Shown: piece after piece, positions 9,129 to 18,949 of the stretch
How positions within the stretch are numbered: the stretch's first letter is position 1
Layout: each line of letters begins with the position of its first letter
NCBI GenBank assembly: GCA_025457625.1
Contig: JALOUA010000003.1
Location: 1-38,652 of the forward strand
Length of the DNA: 38,652 nt
Source: Akkermansiaceae bacterium
GTDB lineage: Bacteria > Verrucomicrobiota > Verrucomicrobiia > Verrucomicrobiales > Akkermansiaceae
Direction of reading: 5' to 3'
Position numbers and translations under genes: made by a program
Notes under the pieces: generated by a model
The model's database searches: none
The model's input: the letters and a program-made list of their open reading frames with translations, nothing else
What the model was told of the DNA's origin: nothing

Positions 9129-10010
9129 TCAATACTCGCGCTTCAACAGATGGGTGGCGATCTGTCCGAGTCGCGCGGCTTTTTTGCCCAGAGGCTTGAG
9201 CGCATCCATCGCGGCCTTGGTGAGCCTGGCCGCCTCCCCGCGCGAGGCGGCGAGGCCGATGACGGAGGGGTAAGTGGTTTTTTCAACGGCGATGTCCTTG
9301 CCGGCGGTCTTGCCGAGCACTTCGGTGCTCTGGGTGACATCGAGGATGTCGTCGATCACCTGGAAGGCGAGGCCGAGGTGGCGGCCGAAATCCGTGAGAG
9401 CGGCGAGCCTGGCCGGAGTGGCGTTGGCCGTCATCGCGCCGAGGCGCAGCGAGGCGGTCAGAAGCGCGGCGGTCTTCGCCTCATGAATGCGGACGAGATC
9501 GCGCCTGGTCAGCTTTTTCCCCTCCCCCTCCAGATCCATCACCTGGCCGCCGATGAGTTTCCTGCTGCCGCCGGTTTCCGCGAGTTCGGCGATGTGGTCG
9601 CGCGTGCCGTAGCGTTTCGTGGCGGGTGTCTGCGAGAGAATGAGGAACGCTTCGGTGAGAAGCGCGTCGCCGCAAAGCACGGCCATGCCCTCGCCATAGA
9701 CCTTGTGGCAGGTGGGCCGGCCGCGGCGCAGGTCGTCGTCGTCCATGGCGGGCAGGTCGTCGTGAACGAGCGAGTAAGTGTGCATCAACTCGACCGCGCA
9801 GGCCGGGGCCAGGGCATCGGCTGTCAAACCGCCGCAGGCTTCCGCGGCGGCGAGGCAGAGCACGGGACGCAGCCGCTTGCCACCCGCGAAGACGGCGTAG
9901 CGCATCGCCTCGTGAATCGTGGACGGACGCTCCCTGGCCGGCGGCAGATAGGCGTCCATCGCCGCATCCACCAGCGCGGCGCGGTCGGCGAGATAGGTAT
10001 TCAGGTCCAT
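9129..10010 (-). CDS. Polyprenyl (farnesyl/geranylgeranyl) diphosphate synthase
   Basis: GGKRLRPVL, first Asp-rich motif DDLPAMDDDDLRRGRPT, second motif QVIDDILDV. Confidence 0.93.
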   Translation of the reverse strand: MDLNTYLADRAALVDAAMDAYLPPARERPSTIHEAMRYAVFAGGKRLRPVLCLAAAEACGGLTADALAPACAVELMHTYSLVHDDLPAMDDDDLRRGRPTCHKVYGEGMAVLCGDALLTEAFLILSQTPATKRYGTRDHIAELAETGGSRKLIGGQVMDLEGEGKKLTRRDLVRIHEAKTAALLTASLRLGAMTANATPARLAALTDFGRHLGLAFQVIDDILDVTQSTEVLGKTAGKDIAVEKTTYPSVIGLAASRGEAARLTKAAMDALKPLGKKAARLGQIATHLLKREY

Positions 10011-10017
10011 GATCTGC

Positions 10018-11016
10018 TCACAGGATCTCCGCGATCTGCACGGCGTTGAGGGCCGCGCCCTTGCGGACCTGGTCGCCGACGACCCAGAGGTCGAGCGCGT
10101 TTTCCAGCACGATGTTTTTGCGGATGCGGCCGACGAGGCAGTCGTCCTTGCCGGTGGTGTCGAGCGGCACCGGGAAGATTTTGTTAGACGGGTCGTCGAC
10201 GACCTGGATGCCGGGTTTGCCGGCATAGGCGGCGCGCGCGGCATCGGCATCAACCGGCTTTTCGAAGCGCGCGGTGATGGAAACCGAGTGCGAGCGATAG
10301 ACCGGCACGCGGACGCAGGTGCAGGAAACCTTCAACTCCGGCAGATCCATGATCTTGCGGCCCTCGTGGAGCATCTTGAGCTCCTCCTTGGTGTAGCCGT
10401 TGTCGGTGAAGACATCCACCTGCGGAATGACGTTGAAGGCGATCTGGCGCGGATAGATCCTGGGGGTGAACGGCTGGCCGGTGGCGATGGCTTTCACCTG
10501 CTCTTCCAGCTCGACGATGCCCTGCGCGCCGGAACCGGAGACCGCCTGGTAGCTGGAGGCGATGACCGACTGGAGGCCGAAGGCCCCGTGCAGCGGCGCG
10601 AGCGCCATCAGCGAGATGATGGTGGTGCAGTTCGGGTTGGCGATGATGTTGCGCGGGTGGTTTTTCGCGGCTTGCGGGTTGATTTCCGGCACGACGAGCG
10701 GGACGTCGGCCTCCATGCGGAAGGCGGACGAGTTGTCGATGACCACCGCGCCGGCGGCCGCCGCCGAGGGGGCGAATTCCTTGGAAATCCCGCCGCCCGC
10801 GGAGAACAGCGCGATGTCCACGTCCTTGAATGAATCGTGGGTGAGCTCCTCGACGGTGATTTCCGCGCCGCGGAAGGTCATGCGTTTGCCGGCCGAGCGC
10901 GAGGAGGCGAGCAGTTTCAATCCGCCGAGCGGGAAGTTCCGCTGTTCGAGGCAAAGGAGCATTTCCACGCCGACGGCACCCGTCGCGCCAACAATCGCCA
11001 CTGTGGGATGATTCAT
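10018..11016 (-). CDS. asd: Aspartate-semialdehyde dehydrogenase
   Basis: MNHPTVAIVGATGAVGVEML; active-site region IIANPNCTTI; SYQAVSGSGAQGIVEL. Confidence 0.95.
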   Translation of the reverse strand: MNHPTVAIVGATGAVGVEMLLCLEQRNFPLGGLKLLASSRSAGKRMTFRGAEITVEELTHDSFKDVDIALFSAGGGISKEFAPSAAAAGAVVIDNSSAFRMEADVPLVVPEINPQAAKNHPRNIIANPNCTTIISLMALAPLHGAFGLQSVIASSYQAVSGSGAQGIVELEEQVKAIATGQPFTPRIYPRQIAFNVIPQVDVFTDNGYTKEELKMLHEGRKIMDLPELKVSCTCVRVPVYRSHSVSITARFEKPVDADAARAAYAGKPGIQVVDDPSNKIFPVPLDTTGKDDCLVGRIRKNIVLENALDLWVVGDQVRKGAALNAVQIAEIL

Positions 11017-11144
11017 GGTTGATGAGCCGGTTTTCACCGAACCGGGGCGCGCAAGATAACGGCATCCGCGCATCTGGCAACCTCTTCGTTACCGTGAAAA
11101 ATGACGGGGGTTGGCAGTGGCGGCATGAGAGGTTAAAAGAGGAA

Positions 11145-12134
11145 GTGCGGACGCGAACATGGCTGGCAGCGGGATGGATGGTGATGACGGCGGGTTGCCG
11201 GACTGTGGAATTTTACGGGCAGGCGGTGACGGGGCAGATCGAAGTGCTGGCGAAGCGGGTGCCCGCTGCGGATGTGGCGGCCCAAACGGAGGACGGCTTC
11301 CTCAAGGAGCGGCTCGAACTCACGAGGCGGCTGCTGGTTTTCGCGCGCGACGAACTGCACATGCCATCGCAGGGAAACTACGAACTTTATGCGGACTTGC
11401 ACAGGAAGCATCTGGTGTGGGTCCTGCACGCGGCGCCGGAGCTATCGATGGAACCCCGCTCATGGTGGTATCCGGTGGTGGGGCGTCAGGATTACCGGGG
11501 ATTTTTCCGCGAGCATCCGGCGCGGGCGGAGGCGGCGATGCTCGAAGCGGCAAACCACGACACATGGGTCGATGGGGTCGATGCCTACTCGACGCTGGGC
11601 TGGTTCCGCGATCCGGTGCTCAACACTTTCGTGGGCAGGGATGAGTTGGACTACGCCGAGTTGATCTTCCACGAACTGGCGCATGTGAAACATTACGAGC
11701 GCGGGAACACATCCTGGAACGAGGGAATGGCGGAGGCCGTGGCGCGGGAGGGCGTGCGCCGGTGGTGCGCGCACACCGGGCGGCCGCAGATGGCGAGGGA
11801 ATATGAAACACGTCTGGAGAAACGGGCCCAGGCGCGTGGTTTCATCAGCGGCACCGCGGAAGCGCTGCGGAAAATTTACGGGCAACCGGCATCTGATGAC
11901 CAAAAGCGCGCGGCGAAACATCGCGAACTGGCACGGCTGAAACGGAACCTGCAAGCACTCAGCTGGCGCTGGGGAGGCGGGCTCAAATCATGGATCGACG
12001 GGCCGGTGAACAACGCGCGGCTCAATGCCTTCACGACTTATGAAGCCGAGGTGCCGAAGTTTGAGGCGCTGCTCAACGGGTGCGGCGGAGACTTCCGGGA
12101 ATTCTGGCGGCGTTTGAAGGAACTCGAACCATGA
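11145..12134 (+). CDS. Predicted aminopeptidase-like zinc metalloprotein (DUF2265/COG4324 type), probable lipoprotein
   Basis: HEXXH-like zinc motif (LIFHELAHVKHY...NEGMAEAVA); lipobox-like VMTAGC after a hydrophobic stretch from a GTG start at 11145. ORF is open from 11019. Confidence 0.7.
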   Translation: MRTRTWLAAGWMVMTAGCRTVEFYGQAVTGQIEVLAKRVPAADVAAQTEDGFLKERLELTRRLLVFARDELHMPSQGNYELYADLHRKHLVWVLHAAPELSMEPRSWWYPVVGRQDYRGFFREHPARAEAAMLEAANHDTWVDGVDAYSTLGWFRDPVLNTFVGRDELDYAELIFHELAHVKHYERGNTSWNEGMAEAVAREGVRRWCAHTGRPQMAREYETRLEKRAQARGFISGTAEALRKIYGQPASDDQKRAAKHRELARLKRNLQALSWRWGGGLKSWIDGPVNNARLNAFTTYEAEVPKFEALLNGCGGDFREFWRRLKELEP

Positions 12135-12159
12135 CGGCAAAGCTGCGGTTCTTTTTCAT

Positions 12160-13299
12160 TCAAGCCATCGCTCGCAACTCATCCATGCAGGATTCGACGA
12201 GCGCGTAATCGACTTCATGGACATCGATGCCTTGGCCGATGTCCCGCAGCATGAGCAGGGTGAGCTCGCCGCCGAGGTGTTCGCGGAATTCGTCGAGCCC
12301 GGCGAGCACCTTGCGCTGGTCGAGCGAGTCCCGCCAGTCGAGCGCCGGATGATGAATCGCCAGCCGCAGGCCGCGCAGCACGGGAAACACCCGGCCCGCC
12401 AGCGATGGCGGCGCGATGCCCGAGCGCGCCGAATAAAGTGTGTCGAGCGCCAGGCCGACGGACACGGCCTGATCATGAGGCAGCGTGTAGGCGCTGAGGG
12501 ATTCCAGTTTGTGCGCCGCCCAGTGGCCGAAGTCGAGCGGGCGGCTGGAGCCGCTCTCGAAGGGATCGCCTCCTTCTGCGATGTGGCGCGCGTGCAGCAT
12601 CGCGGAGCGTTCGACACAGGCTTCGAGCGTGGCGGGTTCCAGCGCGGCGAGCGATTCGAGGTTCGCTTCGATCCATTCGAAAAATCCGCGGTCCTTGACC
12701 AGGGCCACCTTGACCGCCTCGATCAGGCCGCCGCGGCGGGTTTCCTCAGGCTGGCTGTGAAGGAAACGGAAATCGTTGATCACCGCGAAGGGCACCGCGA
12801 AGACGCCGACCCAGTTTTTTTTGCCGAAGGCGTTGATCGCGCACTTCACGCCGACGCCGCTGTCGTCCTGCGAGAGCGTGGTGGTGGGTAATCTGACGAG
12901 GCGCACGCCGCGGTGGGCGGTGGCGGCGGCGTATCCCACGGCGTCGAGAAAAGCCCCGCCGCCGATGGCGATCAGATAGGAATGGCGGTCGAGATGGGCG
13001 GCGGCGATGCGCTCCCAGGTTTTGCGGACCCAGGTTTCATCCGCCTTGACCGTCTCGCCGCCGGGCATCAGGCGGATGCCAACCAGCCGTGCGGGCAGGG
13101 TCTGGAAACAATCGGTGATTTCCCGCTCCAGCCCGGGCCAGGCGGCGGCCACCGCATTTTCGATGACCACCAGCGCGCGGCGGCCGCCGCCTTCGCGCAG
13201 GATGGAGGCCAGCTCCGGGTTGTCGGGTGAGAAGGCATTGCGGGTGAAAACCACACGGTGCTTGAACGTGACGGGAATCTGGAAATCGTGGCGGGGCAT
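12160..13299 (-). CDS. 3-dehydroquinate synthase-fold sugar phosphate cyclase, EboD-like
   Basis: IGGGAFLDAVGYAAATAHRGVRLVRLPTTTLSQDDSGVGVKCAINAFGKKNWVGVFAVPFAVIND and RPLDFGHWAAHKLE; DHQS superfamily, with motifs I associate with EboD rather than canonical AroB. Confidence 0.8.
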   Translation of the reverse strand: MPRHDFQIPVTFKHRVVFTRNAFSPDNPELASILREGGGRRALVVIENAVAAAWPGLEREITDCFQTLPARLVGIRLMPGGETVKADETWVRKTWERIAAAHLDRHSYLIAIGGGAFLDAVGYAAATAHRGVRLVRLPTTTLSQDDSGVGVKCAINAFGKKNWVGVFAVPFAVINDFRFLHSQPEETRRGGLIEAVKVALVKDRGFFEWIEANLESLAALEPATLEACVERSAMLHARHIAEGGDPFESGSSRPLDFGHWAAHKLESLSAYTLPHDQAVSVGLALDTLYSARSGIAPPSLAGRVFPVLRGLRLAIHHPALDWRDSLDQRKVLAGLDEFREHLGGELTLLMLRDIGQGIDVHEVDYALVESCMDELRAMA

Positions 13300-13366
13300 C
13301 GGAGGGCGCTGGCAGTAATGCCGATTACGGCCGCGGGCCAGCGTTTCTTCGGACGATTTCACCATC

Positions 13367-13894
13367 ATGAACGATCACGAGACCCTGTTTGAAACCCGCT
13401 GGCTGCGGCTGGAGCGCATCGGCCATTGGGACTATGTCCGCCGGCCGCACTCGAATTCGTGCGTCGGCATCCTGGCCGTCACGCCGGACCATGAAATCAT
13501 CCTGGTCGAGCAATTCCGCATTCCGGTGCAGGCGCGCGTGATCGAGATCCCGGCCGGGATCGTCGGCGACGAGGACGAGCATTGCGGCGAGTCGCTGGCG
13601 GAAACCGCCGCCCGCGAGCTGCTGGAGGAAACCGGATACCGTGCCGGAACGATGCGCCATCTGCTCGACACCCCCACATCCGCGGGGATGACCTCCGAAA
13701 TCATCCACTTGTTCCAAGCCAGCGACCTCACGCGCGAGCATCCGGGAGGTGGCGTGGGAGCTGAGGAAATCACCGTCCACCACGTGCCGCTGGCGGATCT
13801 CCGCGCCTGGCTCGGCCGCCAACAGGAGGCCGGCCGACTCATCGACTTCAAAATCCACGCGGCCCTCGGGCTGGGGGATCTTCCTGATTTTTGA
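13367..13894 (+). CDS. NUDIX hydrolase (ADP-ribose pyrophosphatase-like)
   Basis: Nudix box GDEDEHCGESLAETAARELLEETGY. Confidence 0.88.
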   Translation: MNDHETLFETRWLRLERIGHWDYVRRPHSNSCVGILAVTPDHEIILVEQFRIPVQARVIEIPAGIVGDEDEHCGESLAETAARELLEETGYRAGTMRHLLDTPTSAGMTSEIIHLFQASDLTREHPGGGVGAEEITVHHVPLADLRAWLGRQQEAGRLIDFKIHAALGLGDLPDF

Positions 13895-13964
13895 AATTCA
13901 TCCTTGCGGGTCCCGGCGGATTTTTCACAGTCCGCCGCGAGTATCCGCAACAAACCACCTTCCC

Positions 13965-14747
13965 ATGATCCCGACTCCACGTAGCCGCTCCACCCAAGTC
14001 ATCCTCACAAGCCTGGTGACTTTCACCCTTACCACGCCGGCACTCTTCGCCCAAGCTGCCCCGAAAAGCGACACCATGCTCACTCGCTGGGTTCTCGACG
14101 GCGGCCCGACCATGATCTTCATCGGTGCGGCGGTCGTGGGGTTCATCGCCCTGGCGGTTTACAACTTCATGGCCCTGACCAAGGCGAAATTCTGCCCCGA
14201 CGATCTCAAGGCCGCGTTGTTCGACCATATGGCCAACTGCCGCGTCCGCTCGGCCATCGAACTCGCCACCAGCCACCCTTCCTACCTCGGCCGGATGGTT
14301 GCCTATGCGTTCCCCAACATCGACGCCACCCGCCCCGAGGACCTTGGACGCGACCAGGTGGAGGACGCCATGGCGGATTTCACCGTGAACGAAAACCGCA
14401 AGATCATGACCTGGATCAACTACATCTCGGTCATCGCCCAGGCCTCCCCGATGCTCGGACTGCTCGGCACCGTCATCGGTATGGTCAGCGCGTTCGGCAC
14501 CCTCAAGACCAGCGGCGGCGCGGACCCGGGACAACTCGCCGGTGACATCTCCGTCGCCCTGCTCACCACCCTCTGGGGCCTCATCAACGCCATTCCCTGC
14601 ATCATCGTCTTCTACGTGCTCAAAAACCGCTTCTCCAACCTTGTGGCGGATACCGTGCACACCTGCGAGGAATTGCTCAACGCGGCGGTGGCCACCGTCA
14701 ATGCCGACACCCTCTACGCCAAGATCCCCGAAGGCATCGCCGAGTAA
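13965..14747 (+). CDS. exbB: MotA/TolQ/ExbB proton channel family protein
   Basis: Signal-like N-terminus, TM segments, SPMLGLLGTVIGMVSAF and LLTTLWGLINAIPCII motifs. Confidence 0.9.
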   Translation: MIPTPRSRSTQVILTSLVTFTLTTPALFAQAAPKSDTMLTRWVLDGGPTMIFIGAAVVGFIALAVYNFMALTKAKFCPDDLKAALFDHMANCRVRSAIELATSHPSYLGRMVAYAFPNIDATRPEDLGRDQVEDAMADFTVNENRKIMTWINYISVIAQASPMLGLLGTVIGMVSAFGTLKTSGGADPGQLAGDISVALLTTLWGLINAIPCIIVFYVLKNRFSNLVADTVHTCEELLNAAVATVNADTLYAKIPEGIAE

Positions 14748-14820
14748 GCGCCGCTCCTGAGCGCGGCACCCGGCGGTTCATCCTCCGGCCCGCCCCACCC
14801 AGACCGAACCCTGACGATCC

Positions 14821-15270
14821 ATGGCCGCCACCAAACTCCGAAACGCTTCGAAAGAACCCGAAGCCGAGTGCAAAATGGACATGTCGCCGATGATCGACAT
14901 GGTCTTCCTGTTGTTGATCTTCTTCATCGTCAACGCCACTGCCATCATCGTCCAGACCGACCCGTTGGTCAAACCGCCGATCGCCTCCAACTCCAAACCG
15001 CAGGAGGTCAAGGAAGGCCGCATCGTCGTCAATGTCCGCGAGGACGGCTCATTCACATCGGAGGATTTGCAGCCTCTTCCCGACGAAAACGCCATCAAGG
15101 ACCTGGTCGAGAAAATGAAGGACCGCAACGACAAGCTTGGTGTGACCTCCAAGCTTCACCTGCGTGGAGACAAGGACACGGTGTTCCGCCACAGCCGCAC
15201 CGCAATCCGGGCCGCCGCCCTCGCCGGAGTGGACCAGGTGGTCTTCGCCGTTTTCATCCGCGAACGCTGA
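14821..15270 (+). CDS. exbD: ExbD/TolR-family biopolymer transport protein (copy 1)
   Basis: CKMDMSPMIDMVFLLLIFFIVNAT: single TM with conserved Asp. Confidence 0.88.
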   Translation: MAATKLRNASKEPEAECKMDMSPMIDMVFLLLIFFIVNATAIIVQTDPLVKPPIASNSKPQEVKEGRIVVNVREDGSFTSEDLQPLPDENAIKDLVEKMKDRNDKLGVTSKLHLRGDKDTVFRHSRTAIRAAALAGVDQVVFAVFIRER

Positions 15271-15293
15271 ACCCACACTCCCCCTCACCCGCC

Positions 15294-15761
15294 ATGGCCC
15301 GCCACCGCAAATACGAAGCCCAGGAAGACGCCAATCCCGAGTTGGACATCTCGTCTCTGATCGACGTCTGCTTCCTGCTGCTCATCTACTTCCTCGTCAC
15401 GTCCACGATCACGCCACGCGAGACCGACCTCGGGATGGCGCTGCCGGCCGCCAATCCCACGCCACAGGAGCAGCCGGAAATCGCTCCGCTCTTCATCCGC
15501 ATCGAGCCCAATGGCGCGATCTTCACCGGCATCGGCGCCAATCAACTGGCCATGGACTCCGACACCAGCGCCCGCGAGCTGCCATTGCTGCTCGCCCAGC
15601 TCGACATGTATGCCAGCACCGCGCGCGCCGCAAAAGAGACGCCTCTGGTGCAGATCCATGCGGATGACGACGCCTCCCAGCAACGGGTCATCGACGTGCT
15701 CAACGCCCTGTCCAAGGTCGACATCAAGACCGTCACTTTCACCGATCTGGTGACCAACTGA
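15294..15761 (+). CDS. exbD: ExbD/TolR-family biopolymer transport protein (copy 2)
   Basis: ELDISSLIDVCFLLLIYFLVTSTI: single TM with conserved Asp; directly follows copy 1. Confidence 0.86.
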   Translation: MARHRKYEAQEDANPELDISSLIDVCFLLLIYFLVTSTITPRETDLGMALPAANPTPQEQPEIAPLFIRIEPNGAIFTGIGANQLAMDSDTSARELPLLLAQLDMYASTARAAKETPLVQIHADDDASQQRVIDVLNALSKVDIKTVTFTDLVTN

Positions 15762-15909
15762 CGGCCATGGCGGCACGACGACGGATCGCCCGTGCGGACT
15801 TTTTTCCAGTCCCCCGCATTTTCCCGCTTGCTGGAGACTCGCGGTGACGCTTCTGTAATGCTAGCATTTTCCAGACCCCCTTCCGCCCATTGAAACCTTC
15901 CGACAAGCC

Positions 15910-18900
15910 ATGAATTCCCGCAACCCGTTCCTGACGCTCGCCAGCGCCCTTTGCATCATCCCGCTGGTGCTTTCCATCCCCGCCGCCGCGGAAGAGGAAG
16001 AACTCGGCACCCTCGTCAACAAGTCCATCAGCGCCATGAACGCGGGAAAATGGCAGGAGGCGCTTGAGCTCAACAATCGCGCCGTCACCGCCTACGGCAA
16101 AAACAATCCGCTCCAGATTCACGGCGCGAAATTCGGCACCATCTACTACCGCAAGGGCCTCTGTGAGTTGAAGCTGCGCCAGTATGGGGATGCGATGAAG
16201 TCCTTCGAGACCTGCTACCGCGATTTCCCCAGCCGCGAGGGGATGCCCAACGAAAACATCTTCCACAAAATGGCGCTGCTGCGCTGGGCGGAGGCCGCGG
16301 TGGGCGCGGAAAGGTACGAGGAGGCCCTCAACCTGTTCCAGAAATTCCTCAACGAGCGCGACAAGGATCGCGACAAGTACGCACAAGGCCCGCTCCACAT
16401 CGCCATGGCCATCAGCAACTACGGCCTGGGCCGCATCCCCCAGGGCAACGAACACTTCGAAATCGCGATCAGGAACCGATACAGCTTTCCCACCTCCGAG
16501 GCCGCCATCATGTCCGCCTTCCAGCACTTTGCAGGCGCCGCCATTTCCGCAGGCAACGAACAGGCGCTGCTCGATTTCATCGACAAGCACCGCAGCGATT
16601 TCATCGGACCTCCATGGCAGACGCACCGCTATTCCAAGGTCTTCCTCAAACTCGCGGGCGAAGCCATCTCCGCCAAGATGGATCGCGCCGCGCTCGCGCT
16701 CTATCAACTCGTTCCCTCCACCGACACCGTCATCGACGACCTGCGCGCGCGCATCAAGCTGCTCGGCCCGCTCGAGCGGGTCACCGAGGGCGGCAACGTC
16801 TATCTTCTCAAGAACCTCCAGGCCGAACTCGCCGCGCTCGAGGAAGAACGCCGCGGCAACAACTCCGTCGAGATGACCCTGCTCGCCGCCACCGCTTACA
16901 TCCACGAGCGCAACGACAACACTCGCGGCGCCTTCGCCGCCTATCAACTGCTCGAAACCTTCCACCCGAACTCCGCAAAGCGGGAGGACAACCTCTACAA
17001 CCTCGTCCGCACCTCCTCGCTCGTGGGAACCACTGCGGACACATTGAAATACGCCGACACCTTCATCAGTGATTTCCCGAAATCGAAATACCTTCCCGAC
17101 ATCAAGCGGCTGATGCTCGCTTCGGCGTTCTTTGATGGAAAATATGCGGAATGCATCGAGATCGCCGGTCCCATGCTCCCCGCGCTGGAGGCCGGCACGC
17201 CACAGCACGACCTCTGCCTGCACGTCCTTGGCGGCTCCCACTTCTACACCGGCGACTTCGAGGCAGCCCAGCCCTTGCTCGACCAGCACGTGGAAAAATA
17301 TCCCGAGAGCATGTTCGCGCTCTCCGCGGCGTATTTCCGCGCCTCCAACCTCGCCCGCCTCGGCAACCACGCCAAAGCCGCCGAACTGCTCGACGCCTTC
17401 CTCAAAACCTACAGCGATCCGGCCGCCAACATCTACATGCCCTACGCGCTCTATGACCGCGCCGACTGCCATTACAGCCTGGACGAGCCGGAGGCCGCGC
17501 TCGAGGTGATCGCGCGCATCGTCCGTGATTTCCCCAACGCCATCGTCATCGACCAGGCCTACCTGCTGCGCGGCAACGTTGAGGAATCCCTCAAGAACAT
17601 CGAACGCGCGGAACAGGCCTACATCTCCGCCTACGAGAACGCCGTGAAACTCGACCACGAGGGGCTGGCGGGCGAGGCGCTCTTCTCGCTGGTCATGATG
17701 CTCAGCACGCCGGATCTCAACCGCATGGCCGACGCCGTCACCTTCGCGGAAAAATACTGGCAGAAACACGCCGATGGCTCGCCCTACCGCGCGCGCATGG
17801 CAATGGGCCAGTTTCCGGCCATGGCCGCGGTCGGCAAGGCCGAGGAAGGACTCGGCCGCCTGCGCGAAATCATCGCCGAAACCGCAGGCAGCGACGACAC
17901 CTCGGAGCTCGAAACCCTCATCAGCGTCTATACCGACGCCTATCTCACCTTGCACACGCCGCAGGAACTCAAGGACCACTATTACAACTTCCCGGGCATC
18001 CTCGCCGGAGACAGCGCCGCGCGCGCGCTGCTGCGTGTTTATGTGATCCGGGTCTACGAGGGCCTGGTCAAAAAAGCCAAGGATGAGGAGGAGAGGATGC
18101 GCAACCAGGCGCTCATCAAGGTGCTCTTCCAGGAACTGAAAACCGACTTCGCCCTCAAGGACCTCACCGGCAACACGCTGGTCAAAGTGGGCGACTACCT
18201 CCGCCGCAACACCGCCACCCCGCGCGAGGCGCTGCCCTATTACGACGAGGTGCTCGGCCGCAATGACAAGAAGGAGCGCTTCCCCGCGCTGTTGGGCCGC
18301 GCCGACGTTTACGGCAATTCCGGGTCCTCCGCGGACATCGACAAGGCGCTGGCGGACTTCGAGACGGTTTTCAACGAGTCCGAGGACAAGACCGAAGACG
18401 AGTTCGCGCTCTTCCGGACCATCGAACTGCTCTTCGCCAAGAAGGAATACGAGAAGACGGCGGAAAAAGCCCGCTTCTATCTCGATTCCAAAGAGTCCGG
18501 CTTCACGAGACCGAAATACGCGCCGGATGTCGGCCTGCTGCTCGCCAAGTCCTTCGACGAGCGCAAAATGGTCAACGACGCCATCGCCATGTATGGCAAG
18601 CTCTACGGCTCCTACACCGGCAACATCAGGATTTCCGCCCCGGCCCTGACACGCTGGATGGAACTCCTCTGGGCGCGCAATCAGAAATCCGACAATCCCG
18701 CCGTCCCGGATGACCGCCAGGGCGCTTACGAAGGCGGCGCGAAATTCATCCAGAACACCAGCCGCTTCAAGGACAAGATGACCGAGGAGGACCGCGCACT
18801 CTGGAACGAGGTCGAGAGGATCGTGCAGATTTACGAGGCCAACCCCGACATCAAGTCGCTGGAGAAGATCAAAAGCGACAAGAAGTCGGCCAATCGATGA
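15910..18900 (+). CDS. Large exported tetratricopeptide (TPR)-repeat protein
   Basis: Signal peptide (LASALCIIPLVLSIPAAAEEEE) followed by repeated helical TPR-like units (for example AELLDAFLKTYSDPAANIYMPYALYDRADCHYSLDEPEAALEVIARIVRDFPNA). Confidence 0.8.
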   Translation: MNSRNPFLTLASALCIIPLVLSIPAAAEEEELGTLVNKSISAMNAGKWQEALELNNRAVTAYGKNNPLQIHGAKFGTIYYRKGLCELKLRQYGDAMKSFETCYRDFPSREGMPNENIFHKMALLRWAEAAVGAERYEEALNLFQKFLNERDKDRDKYAQGPLHIAMAISNYGLGRIPQGNEHFEIAIRNRYSFPTSEAAIMSAFQHFAGAAISAGNEQALLDFIDKHRSDFIGPPWQTHRYSKVFLKLAGEAISAKMDRAALALYQLVPSTDTVIDDLRARIKLLGPLERVTEGGNVYLLKNLQAELAALEEERRGNNSVEMTLLAATAYIHERNDNTRGAFAAYQLLETFHPNSAKREDNLYNLVRTSSLVGTTADTLKYADTFISDFPKSKYLPDIKRLMLASAFFDGKYAECIEIAGPMLPALEAGTPQHDLCLHVLGGSHFYTGDFEAAQPLLDQHVEKYPESMFALSAAYFRASNLARLGNHAKAAELLDAFLKTYSDPAANIYMPYALYDRADCHYSLDEPEAALEVIARIVRDFPNAIVIDQAYLLRGNVEESLKNIERAEQAYISAYENAVKLDHEGLAGEALFSLVMMLSTPDLNRMADAVTFAEKYWQKHADGSPYRARMAMGQFPAMAAVGKAEEGLGRLREIIAETAGSDDTSELETLISVYTDAYLTLHTPQELKDHYYNFPGILAGDSAARALLRVYVIRVYEGLVKKAKDEEERMRNQALIKVLFQELKTDFALKDLTGNTLVKVGDYLRRNTATPREALPYYDEVLGRNDKKERFPALLGRADVYGNSGSSADIDKALADFETVFNESEDKTEDEFALFRTIELLFAKKEYEKTAEKARFYLDSKESGFTRPKYAPDVGLLLAKSFDERKMVNDAIAMYGKLYGSYTGNIRISAPALTRWMELLWARNQKSDNPAVPDDRQGAYEGGAKFIQNTSRFKDKMTEEDRALWNEVERIVQIYEANPDIKSLEKIKSDKKSANR

Positions 18901-18949
18901 GAACCAGGCAACCGCACCGCATGCCCCAGCCAACCACCGGATCACTTCC

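Noticed and set aside
8892-10049. 385-aa plus-strand ORF across the serS end and polyprenyl synthase
   Set aside because: Overlaps serS out of frame and is antisense to a clear polyprenyl synthase.
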